In this document: piece by piece, positions 18,932 to 27,067 of the stretch
How positions within the stretch are numbered: position 1 is the stretch's first letter
Layout: each line of letters begins with the position of its first letter
Source of the DNA: an uncultured Allomuricauda sp.
GTDB lineage: Bacteria > Bacteroidota > Bacteroidia > Flavobacteriales > Flavobacteriaceae
DNA length: 64,000 nt
Direction of reading: 5' to 3'
NCBI RefSeq assembly: GCF_947499695.1
Contig: NZ_CANMPQ010000001.1
Span: forward strand, 930,001-994,000
The notes under the pieces: generated by a model
What the model was told of the DNA's origin: nothing
What the model saw: only the letters and a program-made list of their open reading frames with translations
Database searches by the model: none
Translations under genes and position numbers: made by a program

Positions 18932-19603
18932 ATGACCAAAGCTGCTTTGAAAAAATACAAACGGACCAAAGGACTAATGGTTTTGCTGACCATTAGTTTT
19001 CTGGTTGCGTTTTATATCATTTATCAAAGTGGCACTAAATTGCCCATTTTGGGGCCTAAAGATTTTAATCCTGAATTGGTCGACAATAGCCTTCAACAAA
19101 TGGAAAAGCAGCATGTTGTTGCCGACTTTAAGTTAATCAACCATAATGGGGAAACGGTTACGCAATTGGATTATGAGAATAAAATCTATGTAACTGATTT
19201 CTTCTTCACGCGTTGCCCAAGTATCTGTCCCATAATGTCCAATAACATGGAAAAATTGCAAGAAGCTTTCTTGAACAATGATGATGTCATGTTTCTTTCT
19301 ATGTCGGTCACCCCTGAAATGGATAATGTTCCAGTTTTAAAAAAATATGCGGACCGTCACGGTGTAATTGATTCCAAGTGGAACATTACTACTGGCGACA
19401 AAAAACATATCTACAATTTAGCACGTAAAAGCTACTTTGCCGCTGTTGATTATGGAGATGGCGGGCTTCAAGATTTTATCCACACACCAAATTTTGTATT
19501 GGTCGATAAGGAAAAAAGGATTCGTGGTGTTTATGATGGCACGGTCGACGAAGATATCCTTCGACTAACCAATGATATTAAGGTCTTGGCCAATAAACCA
19601 TGA
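18932..19603 (+). CDS. SCO1/SenC/PrrC-family copper chaperone
   Basis: 223 residues with one N-terminal membrane helix (about 14-31) and a periplasmic thioredoxin fold. The copper-binding residues are all present: Cys95 and Cys99 in RCPSICP and His184 in DFIHTPNF. SCO proteins deliver copper to the CuA site of cytochrome c oxidase or act as thiol reductases in its maturation. Translationally linked to the upstream His/Met-rich TPR gene. No oxidase subunit gene is in the window, so a terminal-oxidase partner is not shown. Converges on the small NTF2-like gene. Confidence 0.92.
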   Translation: MTKAALKKYKRTKGLMVLLTISFLVAFYIIYQSGTKLPILGPKDFNPELVDNSLQQMEKQHVVADFKLINHNGETVTQLDYENKIYVTDFFFTRCPSICPIMSNNMEKLQEAFLNNDDVMFLSMSVTPEMDNVPVLKKYADRHGVIDSKWNITTGDKKHIYNLARKSYFAAVDYGDGGLQDFIHTPNFVLVDKEKRIRGVYDGTVDEDILRLTNDIKVLANKP

Positions 19604-19604
19604 A

Positions 19605-20087
19605 TCAATTTTCAAGACAACCTGCTCTTCCCCTAGTATCGATTAAATAGATAATTTTCCATTCCCCATCAAAATTAATCAGCTGAAATGAGTTGATTCC
19701 ACAATGGCTGAAATTGTCATTGAGCCAAAATTCATAGCCCACCCATGCATTTGCCATTGTACGGTCAACCTGAATTGAAAAAGAAGTCAGTTTTTCCTGA
19801 AAACTTATGCTGTCCGGAATACTTGTAATAGAGGTGATCAGTTTGGAGATTTCCTCCGTTCTGAACATTGTTTTACCTTCCTTGTTTCTTCCAGTGGTTT
19901 GCAGTACAACCTTATCTGCAAGGGTGGCTTTCATAATCATGGAGTCTTGCTTATGGAATCCATCAAAAAAAGTTTCAATAACTTGTTTTACTTGCTGTTT
20001 GTCTTCAATTTCAGTCGGATTGGGACCTTGGGCGTTAATCGTGATTATCCCGAATAACATTGTGCACCAAATGATAGAAGTTTTCAT
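19605..20087 (-). CDS. Exported NTF2-like (SnoaL/lumazine-binding type) protein
   Basis: 160 residues from the chosen ATG (MKTSIIWCTMLFGIITINAQ), which is a clean signal peptide cut after NAQ. An in-frame start at 20183 would add 32 residues without signal character and would overlap panB. The mature domain looks like the NTF2-like fold used by many small flavobacterial proteins: QQVKQVIETFFDGFHKQDSMIMKATLADKVVLQTT, and a C-terminal HCGINSFQLINFDGEWKIIYLIDTR. No catalytic residues can be pinned down; it may bind a small ligand. Its stop lies 1 base from the converging SCO stop. Confidence 0.7.
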   Translation of the reverse strand: MKTSIIWCTMLFGIITINAQGPNPTEIEDKQQVKQVIETFFDGFHKQDSMIMKATLADKVVLQTTGRNKEGKTMFRTEEISKLITSITSIPDSISFQEKLTSFSIQVDRTMANAWVGYEFWLNDNFSHCGINSFQLINFDGEWKIIYLIDTRGRAGCLEN

Positions 20088-20157
20088 AATCTGAAGTTTT
20101 TCGATTGCAGTCCAATTTAAACAAATCTGCTTACATTTATCCACTAAAACATTTCTA

Positions 20158-20976
20158 ATGTCAGTTGCCAAAAAAGAATACAAAAGAGTTACCGTTAAGT
20201 CCTTGGTGGAAATGAAGCAGAACGGTGAGAAAATTTCTATGCTTACGGCATATGATTATTCCATGGCGAAAATTGTTGATGCGGCCAATGTGGACGTAAT
20301 CTTGGTTGGAGATTCCGCCAGTAATGTTATTGCGGGCCATGAGACTACGCTACCAATCACACTAGATCAAATGATCTACCATGCCAGTTCTGTTGTTAGA
20401 GCGGCCAAAAGGGCACTTATCATAGTTGATATTCCATTTGGGAGCTACCAGAGTGATTCAAAGGAGGCTTTGCGTTCCGCTATTCGTATAATGAAGGAAA
20501 GCGGTGCCCATGCCGTAAAAGTTGAAGGTGGGTCGGAAATAAAGCAATCCGTCTCCCGTATTCTGGAAGCTGGCATTCCAGTGATGGGTCATCTTGGGCT
20601 AACTCCGCAATCCATTTATAAATTCGGAACCTACACCGTTCGAGCCAAAGAAGAAGAAGAGGCGGAAAAACTCAAAGAAGATGCCAAAATGCTGGAAGAG
20701 CTGGGCTGCTTCGGTATTGTTTTAGAAAAGATTCCAGCCAAATTAGCTAAAGTAGTTGCAGAAAGCGTTTCTATTCCCATAATCGGAATAGGAGCAGGAA
20801 ATGGAGTTGATGGGCAGGTTTTGGTTGTGCATGATCTTTTGGGCATGACGCATGAATTCAATCCCCGTTTCTTGAGAAGGTACATGAACCTATATGAAGA
20901 TATGGGCAATGCCATTTCCCAATATGTCGGTGATGTAAAGAGTCGTGACTTTCCAAACGAAAACGAACAATATTAA
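20158..20976 (+). CDS. panB: 3-methyl-2-oxobutanoate hydroxymethyltransferase
   Basis: First committed step of pantothenate synthesis: transfers a hydroxymethyl group from 5,10-methylene-THF to 2-oxoisovalerate giving ketopantoate. 272 residues, normal length, TIM-barrel, cytosolic. Motifs: [58 protein letters not shown] region ([15 protein letters not shown]), GHLGLTPQS and [21 protein letters not shown]. Followed by an RluA-type synthase; no panC or panD nearby. Confidence 0.97.
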   Translation: MSVAKKEYKRVTVKSLVEMKQNGEKISMLTAYDYSMAKIVDAANVDVILVGDSASNVIAGHETTLPITLDQMIYHASSVVRAAKRALIIVDIPFGSYQSDSKEALRSAIRIMKESGAHAVKVEGGSEIKQSVSRILEAGIPVMGHLGLTPQSIYKFGTYTVRAKEEEEAEKLKEDAKMLEELGCFGIVLEKIPAKLAKVVAESVSIPIIGIGAGNGVDGQVLVVHDLLGMTHEFNPRFLRRYMNLYEDMGNAISQYVGDVKSRDFPNENEQY

Positions 20977-21024
20977 TTCACAATTATCAATTTCCCATTT
21001 TCAGACAAATCCAATACATCCAAT

Positions 21025-21687
21025 TTGGATGTGATTTATGAGGACAACCATCTAATTGTTGTCAATAAGCGTTCTGGTGACATAGTTCAAGGGGACAAAA
21101 CAGGAGACGCTCCTCTGAGTGATGTTGTAAAAGAATATTTAAAACAGAAGTACAGCAAACCTGGTAATGTGTATCTGGGCGTAGTGCACAGACTCGACCG
21201 ACCTACTTCGGGAATCGTGTTATTTGCAAAAACCTCTAAAGCTCTCCCTCGGTTGAACAAGCTTTTTTCTGAAGGGAAAGCAAAAAAAATCTATTGGGCC
21301 GTTGTTAAAAATCCTCCACAACAAGAAAGCGCAATTCTGGAGCACTGGTTGGTGCGAAACCCAAAGCAGAACAAATCGTATGCTCATACCAAAGAGGTTC
21401 CAGATAGCAAGAAAGCCAGCTTAAGCTATAGCATTTCCAAAAAGCTGGATTCCTATTCCCTATTGGAAATAAACCTTAAAACCGGACGTCACCACCAAAT
21501 CAGGGCTCAATTGGCAGCCTTGGGCTGTTTTATTAAAGGTGATTTGAAATATGGAGCGTCAAGAAGCAATAAAAATGGAGGAATACACTTGCATGCCCGC
21601 AGTTTAACCTTGGAGCATCCAGTAAAAAAGGAAATACTTACGTTTATTGCAGAACCGCCCGATGATCCTGTCTGGAATGTTTGCTAA
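21025..21687 (+). CDS. RluA-family pseudouridine synthase
   Basis: 220 residues of the RluA/RsuA pseudouridine synthase superfamily without an S4 domain. VIYEDNHLIVVNKRSGDIVQ opens the catalytic domain; the catalytic Asp58 lies in GVVHRLDRPTSGIVLFAKT; KTGRHHQIRAQLAALG completes the active site. No in-frame ATG exists between the panB stop (same frame) and the conserved core, so translation must start at TTG 21025 or GTG 21031, or at a rarer codon upstream. The RNA target is not identifiable; small flavobacterial members resemble RluC/TruC-like enzymes. Its stop codon overlaps that of the converging gene by 4 bases (CTAA). Confidence 0.88.
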   Translation: MDVIYEDNHLIVVNKRSGDIVQGDKTGDAPLSDVVKEYLKQKYSKPGNVYLGVVHRLDRPTSGIVLFAKTSKALPRLNKLFSEGKAKKIYWAVVKNPPQQESAILEHWLVRNPKQNKSYAHTKEVPDSKKASLSYSISKKLDSYSLLEINLKTGRHHQIRAQLAALGCFIKGDLKYGASRSNKNGGIHLHARSLTLEHPVKKEILTFIAEPPDDPVWNVC

Positions 21688-23228
21688 CGAGTAATTGCCA
21701 GCGCTTTTTCCCGGATAATCTGACCAACAGGTTTATTATGCAAGTGACTTTCCAACCAAGATAAAATATCTAAATAAAGGAAAGCTCTTTTTTCATACGG
21801 ATGATGCTCATATTTTTTGAGCTCGTTATATAGTTTTTGGAATTCGTTTTTCAGCTCGCTCGGATATATATCACCCAAACTTCTTAAGAATTTTATCATC
21901 TCTTTTTGAACAGCGTGCAAATCGTTCATTTTCAACAGAAACTTATAGGTGCTTTTAAGCTGAACCTCCAAATGATAGTCCATCCCAGCTTCATAATGCG
22001 CCACAAGACTCAATACCCTTGCAAAGCACATTAAATCTTCACGCATTTTCAGATTCTTGTTGGCAATAATTCTTTTCAGATAAACAATGCAATTCTTATG
22101 ATCGCCATTACCAAAATACAGGCATGCAATTTTGTAATACAGCAACATAATGTGATGTTCATCAATTCTATCCTTATGTTTTTTTATACCGTATTCTATA
22201 ATATTGATTAGATAAAGTCCCCTATCAAAGGTTCCCTCTAAAAAATGAAGATTGAGCTTATTCGAGTTGATATATAAGAAGGCCAGAGAAGCAATATTGT
22301 CATTTTGTGGAAAACTAGAACTATTTACCTGAGCTTCCAGCTTTTCAAGTGTTCCTTTAAACTGAGATCCGTATTTGACAAAAAACAAAGATTCTAACAG
22401 ATAATGGTTTCCCTTCAAAAAGAACACTGGATTTAAGTTGATCATTTCTTGATGATCGTAGAAAAGATCTACCCATTTGCTTGCGTATTTGTACGAGGAA
22501 AGAAAATCCTGAGTCAATAAACTGTACCACAAATGGGCTTTATAAAGCCACAGTTTCTCTCGAAAACCCAGTTCTTCCAACTTATAATCAGGAAGGTGTG
22601 TTTCAAAATAATCTTTTACCTCTTGTAAATCTTCATCATTGCGCACATAGCCCACTTTTAACATCATCCCATACAATTGCAACGACAAATTGGAGAGCTT
22701 GCTGGTCATGACATTATGCTCGGACAGCTCCTTGGCCTGAATGGTCAATTCTTCTGCCCTATCAGGGATACTACGGGTAATATACTGGGTCTCTATAATT
22801 TTTTCCAGTTCAACAATCTCATAGGCCACATTTTTTTCCTCATTCTCAATTGCAAAGTTTTTGGCTTTATCCAAGATCTTCAAACTTTGTTTGTACAACC
22901 CTTTTTGATAGAGAATAGTTGCGAAATCCAACTGCTCACGAATCTGCACCCGTATATTCTGATTGACAGGGTTGAGTCTTAAACTCACTAAAATCTGTTT
23001 GTACAAATGCGCTTTTAGGTTTGATAGCTGTGCTTTTTTTACAATGCCGCTTTCCAGAATTTGACGCTCATCGTACTTTTTTAGCTTATCCAATAGGTTG
23101 AAAAGTGCCAAAAATTTAGCGTCCGTATTCACGCCAAGTCGCCCCACATAAAGCTTAAACTGGCGCTTTTCCGATTTGGAAAGTGATTTAATCAGCACAA
23201 ACAAAGTATCCTTGTGGGCATTTGTCAT
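21684..23228 (-). CDS. Uncharacterised helical-repeat (TPR-like) cytosolic protein
   Basis: 514 residues, no signal peptide or membrane segment. The N-terminus (TNAHKDTLFVLIKSLSKSEKRQFKLYVGRLG) is a helical head, followed by long alpha-helical repeat stretches such as KGLYKQSLKILDKAKNFAIENEEKNVAYE and YLKRIIANKNLKMREDL, suggesting TPR-like solenoid structure. Proteins of this size and head sequence look typical of Flavobacteria, but I recognise no function. Single gene, converging on the RluA-type gene with a shared stop region and diverging from leuA. Confidence 0.7.
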   Translation of the reverse strand: MTNAHKDTLFVLIKSLSKSEKRQFKLYVGRLGVNTDAKFLALFNLLDKLKKYDERQILESGIVKKAQLSNLKAHLYKQILVSLRLNPVNQNIRVQIREQLDFATILYQKGLYKQSLKILDKAKNFAIENEEKNVAYEIVELEKIIETQYITRSIPDRAEELTIQAKELSEHNVMTSKLSNLSLQLYGMMLKVGYVRNDEDLQEVKDYFETHLPDYKLEELGFREKLWLYKAHLWYSLLTQDFLSSYKYASKWVDLFYDHQEMINLNPVFFLKGNHYLLESLFFVKYGSQFKGTLEKLEAQVNSSSFPQNDNIASLAFLYINSNKLNLHFLEGTFDRGLYLINIIEYGIKKHKDRIDEHHIMLLYYKIACLYFGNGDHKNCIVYLKRIIANKNLKMREDLMCFARVLSLVAHYEAGMDYHLEVQLKSTYKFLLKMNDLHAVQKEMIKFLRSLGDIYPSELKNEFQKLYNELKKYEHHPYEKRAFLYLDILSWLESHLHNKPVGQIIREKALAITR

Positions 23229-23374
23229 CGTAAAAAATATAATTTAACCTTTTGTATGTCAGATACTTACCTTTATTGAAATACCCTTTAACGTTGTAAT
23301 GGATTTAGGGGTCATCAGCTTCGTGCAAACTGCTACTTTATCTTCGTATAGCTTAGACAAAACAGACTAAAATA

Positions 23375-24547
23375 ATGGCTAAAGATAAGGTACAAATTTT
23401 TGATACGACACTGCGCGATGGAGAGCAGGTTCCCGGCTGTAAATTGGACACCGAACAGAAATTGATTATTGCCGAACGTTTGGATGAACTTGGGGTAGAT
23501 ATCATTGAAGCTGGTTTTCCCATTTCGAGCCCAGGAGATTTTAAGTCTGTGCATGAAATTGCCAAATTAGTAAAGAATGCCACGGTCTGTGGGTTAACCA
23601 GAGCCGTTAAAAAAGATATTGAAGTTGCAGCCGAAGCAATAAAAATAGCAAAACGACCAAGAATCCATACGGGTATTGGTACTTCAGACTCTCATATCAA
23701 ACATAAATTTAACTCAACACGAGAAAAGATTATTGAAAGAGCTGTTGATGCCGTTGCTTATGCCAAAACATTTGTTGAAGATGTTGAGTTCTATGCCGAA
23801 GATGCAGGTAGAACGGACAATGAGTATTTAGCCCAAGTATGTGAGGCCGTAATCAAAGCAGGTGCTACCGTTTTGAATATACCAGACACAACTGGTTATT
23901 GTCTGCCAGAAGAATATGGTGCTAAAATGAAATATCTTAAGGAAAATGTGAAGGGTATTGATAAAGCTATCCTTTCGTGCCACTGCCATAATGATCTTGG
24001 GTTGGCAACTGCAAATTCTATCTCAGGAGTGATTAATGGCGCTAGGCAAATAGAATGTACCATCAACGGTATTGGAGAACGTGCTGGAAACACCTCGCTG
24101 GAAGAAGTTGTAATGATTTTGCGACAACACCCTTACCTAAACCTAGATACGGATATCAACAGTCAATTATTGCTCGATACGAGTCAGATGGTATCCCAAA
24201 AAATGGGAATGCCTGTGCAACCCAATAAGGCTATTGTAGGATCTAATGCGTTTGCTCACAGTTCAGGTATACACCAAGATGGGGTTATCAAACAAAGAGA
24301 GACCTACGAAATTATTGATCCAAAAGATGTTGGCGTTAGTGAATCTTCAATTGTTTTGACAGCACGCAGTGGACGGGCGGCATTAGCATACAGAGCGAAG
24401 AACGTGGGGTATGAATTGACCAAGTTACAATTGGACGTGGTTTATCAAAATTTCCTGAAGTATGCTGATCGTAAAAAAGAAATCATGGATGATGATATCC
24501 ATGAAATTATAGAAACCAGTGATATTTCCATGCAGAGTCTTGCCTAG
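23375..24547 (+). CDS. leuA: 2-isopropylmalate synthase, short form without regulatory domain
   Basis: Condenses acetyl-CoA with 2-oxoisovalerate in leucine synthesis. 390 residues. The HMGL-type catalytic TIM barrel is complete: [51 protein letters not shown], the metal-binding [15 protein letters not shown], and [36 protein letters not shown] marks the linker subdomain. The about 120-residue C-terminal LeuA allosteric domain of the E. coli-type enzyme is missing, so leucine feedback is probably absent or different. Homocitrate synthase or methylthioalkylmalate-like activity is unlikely because leuB follows 34 bases downstream. Confidence 0.92.
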   Translation: MAKDKVQIFDTTLRDGEQVPGCKLDTEQKLIIAERLDELGVDIIEAGFPISSPGDFKSVHEIAKLVKNATVCGLTRAVKKDIEVAAEAIKIAKRPRIHTGIGTSDSHIKHKFNSTREKIIERAVDAVAYAKTFVEDVEFYAEDAGRTDNEYLAQVCEAVIKAGATVLNIPDTTGYCLPEEYGAKMKYLKENVKGIDKAILSCHCHNDLGLATANSISGVINGARQIECTINGIGERAGNTSLEEVVMILRQHPYLNLDTDINSQLLLDTSQMVSQKMGMPVQPNKAIVGSNAFAHSSGIHQDGVIKQRETYEIIDPKDVGVSESSIVLTARSGRAALAYRAKNVGYELTKLQLDVVYQNFLKYADRKKEIMDDDIHEIIETSDISMQSLA

Positions 24548-24581
24548 CCAAGTATGCTGGAGCATCAAATTACTTGATTAG

Positions 24582-25700
24582 ATGAATCTTAACATAGCAT
24601 TGCTGCCAGGTGATGGTGTAGGACCCGAAGTTATAGCGCAAGCAGTCAAATGTTTAGAAGCGGTAGAAGAAACTTTCAACCATAACTTTACGTACAAAGA
24701 AGCCCTTGTGGGCGCCATAGCCATTGACCGTAAAGGGAATCCTCTTCCACCGAATACCTTAGCACTCTGTAAGGAAGCCGATGCCGTCCTTTTTGGAGCA
24801 ATTGGAGACCCCAAATACGATAATAATCCCGATGCCGAAGTGCGACCTGAGCAGGGATTACTAAAACTCAGAAAAGAACTTGGCCTCTTCACCAACATTA
24901 GGCCTGTAAAAGTTTTTCCATCATTGATCAAAAATTCCCCCTTAAAAAAGGAAATTATTTCTGGTACAGACTTCACCATTTATCGAGAATTGACCGGAGG
25001 AATTTATTTTGGAAAAAAACATTTGAATGAAGAAGGTACCGTGGCATCCGACCTATGTGAATATTCTGAGAAGGAAATATCTAGAATTGCACATTTAGCA
25101 TTCAAAGCGGCTAAAAATCGTAGCAAAAAGTTGACTTTAGTAGATAAGGCCAACGTGCTTGAATCATCTAGGTTGTGGCGGAAAGTTGTAACCAGAATAG
25201 GAGAAAGTTACCCGGATGTAGCCTTAGAATATATGTTTGTGGACAACGCTGCAATGCAGATTATATTGAATCCGAGCCAGTTCGATGTTATTTTGACAGA
25301 AAACATGTTTGGTGATATTATTTCGGACGAAGGTAGCGTCATAGGAGGGTCTATTGGTCTGCTGGCTTCCGCCTCTGTAGGGGATGAAAATGCCATGTTT
25401 GAGCCCATTCACGGTTCATACCCCCAAGCTAAGGGGAAAGACATTGCCAACCCAATCGCATCCATTTTATCAGCAGCAATGTTATTGGAACACTTTGGAC
25501 TATTCGAGGAAGCAATGGCTGTTCGAGAGGCTGTGGACAAATCGCTGAAAAAAGGAATTGTCACACAAGATCTCGAAGCGAATAGTCAATACGGAACAAG
25601 TCAGGTAGGTGATTTTATAGCTGAGAACATTGTGGACAGTGAAGATGACATCAACATGAATGATGAAAACATCGATTTAGGAAAATCCACCATTATTTAG
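24582..25700 (+). CDS. leuB: 3-isopropylmalate dehydrogenase
   Basis: NAD-dependent oxidative decarboxylation of 3-isopropylmalate, the third step of leucine synthesis. 372 residues. Motifs: IALLPGDGVGPEVIAQAVK, the substrate arginines in EQGLLKLRKELGLFTNIRPVK and IYRELTGGIYFG, VDKANVLESSRLWRK, MFVDNAAMQIILNPSQFDVILTENMFGDIISDE and PIHGSYPQAKGKDIANP. In operon with leuA; leuC and leuD are not in the window. The tail is longer than usual with an acidic stretch (SEDDINMNDENIDLG). Ends overlap the converging lipoprotein gene by 8 bases. Confidence 0.97.
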   Translation: MNLNIALLPGDGVGPEVIAQAVKCLEAVEETFNHNFTYKEALVGAIAIDRKGNPLPPNTLALCKEADAVLFGAIGDPKYDNNPDAEVRPEQGLLKLRKELGLFTNIRPVKVFPSLIKNSPLKKEIISGTDFTIYRELTGGIYFGKKHLNEEGTVASDLCEYSEKEISRIAHLAFKAAKNRSKKLTLVDKANVLESSRLWRKVVTRIGESYPDVALEYMFVDNAAMQIILNPSQFDVILTENMFGDIISDEGSVIGGSIGLLASASVGDENAMFEPIHGSYPQAKGKDIANPIASILSAAMLLEHFGLFEEAMAVREAVDKSLKKGIVTQDLEANSQYGTSQVGDFIAENIVDSEDDINMNDENIDLGKSTII

Positions 25701-26940
25701 AATTATCCTCTTCATTGGATACCAACTCCCGGATTGTTTGATCAAACTCTTTTGTGAAATCCTCATACCGCTCTCCTGTTGCGGGTCCATTAAAACCAGT
25801 ATGTATTTTCTTTACCTCTCCTTCCCTATCAATATAGATTGTTGTTGGGTATGACAACACGTGGTTCAACATTGGTAATTTTTCGTTTGCTTTACTTTTA
25901 TTTGAAGTCTCGTATTGCGCCAAAAGCACTGGGTACTTTAACTTTTCTCTTTGCACAAGTCTATTAATTCCTTGTTCGGCTTTTTCTTTGGTCTTGGCAT
26001 ACTCAAATGCCAATGCCACTATTTCGACATCTAAATCGGGGTTTTTCTCAAAATAATCCACATAAAAACGGGTCTCATCCAAACAATTGGGACACCATGT
26101 GCCCATAATCTGAACTAAAACAGGTTTATTCTTAAATCGGTCGTCCGACATACCGATCATATTGCCTTCGGTATCAGGAAAAGAAAAGTCAAACTTATCA
26201 TAGCCCTCCTTTAAATATGTCAAAGTATTGGGGTCAGGCAGTTCATAAGCCTCGTTGCGTTTACCCACGAACTTCTCAACGGAATGGTTTCCGGAATAAA
26301 AAACTCCTTGAAGGGTACTATCCGTTACCTTTGCGGTGAACAAGAATACATGAGTTCCATCAAAAGTTGAAAGCTTTAAACTATCTCCGTCAACTACTCC
26401 ATCCAAATACCTGTAATCTCCGGTCAATGTTCGGAATGTGCCCTTTATCGAGTTCCCATTCTGCATAAAAATTCCCATGGCTGGGTATTCTTCATCAGTA
26501 CCAATATCAAAATGGGTTTCCCATATTCCAGAAATATCTACATTGGGCTCAGCGGTGATTTCAAACCTATCCCTTTTTCCATAAATAGCGGTAAATGGAA
26601 CAGTTCTATCTAAACTCTCTTTTATAAAACTGCCATGAATTTCTTTTTCTGAAAAAGTTCCTACAACATATCCTTCAAACACAGGCATGTTAATCCGAAT
26701 TGAATCTCCATTTAACTCGATTTCATCTATCAATATTCTTTCCTCGGCATTGCGCATTTCCATATTGTAATCGCCAACAGAATCTTTAGATAAATAAAAG
26801 GTCACCGGTAATGCGTCGGTTGCCGACACATCCATTTTGGCCCACCAATCGCCTTCCGCCAGCACCACAACTTTTTCTTCTTTTTTGCATGAAACCAAGA
26901 ATAATGATAGAGTAACCGCTAAGAGCCAAATTCTTTTCAT
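25693..26940 (-). CDS. TlpA-like thioredoxin-fold lipoprotein
   Basis: 415 residues from ATG 26940 (MKRIWLLAVTLSLFLVSC, lipidated Cys18); an upstream frame start at 26961 adds only seven residues. The N-terminal two thirds form beta-rich domains of unknown type (DWWAKMDVSATDALPVTFYL; a repeat-like ISGIWETHFDIGTDEEYPAMGIF). The C-terminal domain is a TlpA/AhpC-type thioredoxin fold with active-site GTWCPNCLDE, Cys283 and Cys286, and the cis-Pro region YPTTIYIDREGEVKKIHTGF. Likely a periplasmic thiol:disulfide reductase attached to a membrane. Convergent with leuB. Confidence 0.88.
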   Translation of the reverse strand: MKRIWLLAVTLSLFLVSCKKEEKVVVLAEGDWWAKMDVSATDALPVTFYLSKDSVGDYNMEMRNAEERILIDEIELNGDSIRINMPVFEGYVVGTFSEKEIHGSFIKESLDRTVPFTAIYGKRDRFEITAEPNVDISGIWETHFDIGTDEEYPAMGIFMQNGNSIKGTFRTLTGDYRYLDGVVDGDSLKLSTFDGTHVFLFTAKVTDSTLQGVFYSGNHSVEKFVGKRNEAYELPDPNTLTYLKEGYDKFDFSFPDTEGNMIGMSDDRFKNKPVLVQIMGTWCPNCLDETRFYVDYFEKNPDLDVEIVALAFEYAKTKEKAEQGINRLVQREKLKYPVLLAQYETSNKSKANEKLPMLNHVLSYPTTIYIDREGEVKKIHTGFNGPATGERYEDFTKEFDQTIRELVSNEEDNSK

Positions 26941-27016
26941 AATACAAATAGATTTATCCAATTTGACTAAAATACAACCTAAAACTAATACTATTGCCCG
27001 TTGCGCCCATAATTTC

Positions 27017-27048
27017 GTTGAATCTCTTTACCTATTGTTATATATTTG
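27017..27048 (+). promoter_or_regulatory. Probable promoter of pheT
   Basis: -33-like GTTG (27017-27020), 20-base spacer, and -7 TATATTTG (27041-27048), close to the Bacteroidota consensus TTTG-N19/20-TAnnTTTG. The leader would be about 13 nt. A second -7-like TAAATTTG at 27056-27063 is too close to the ATG at 27068 to be used for it. Confidence 0.5.
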
Positions 27049-27067
27049 TCCACTTTAAATTTGGGGT

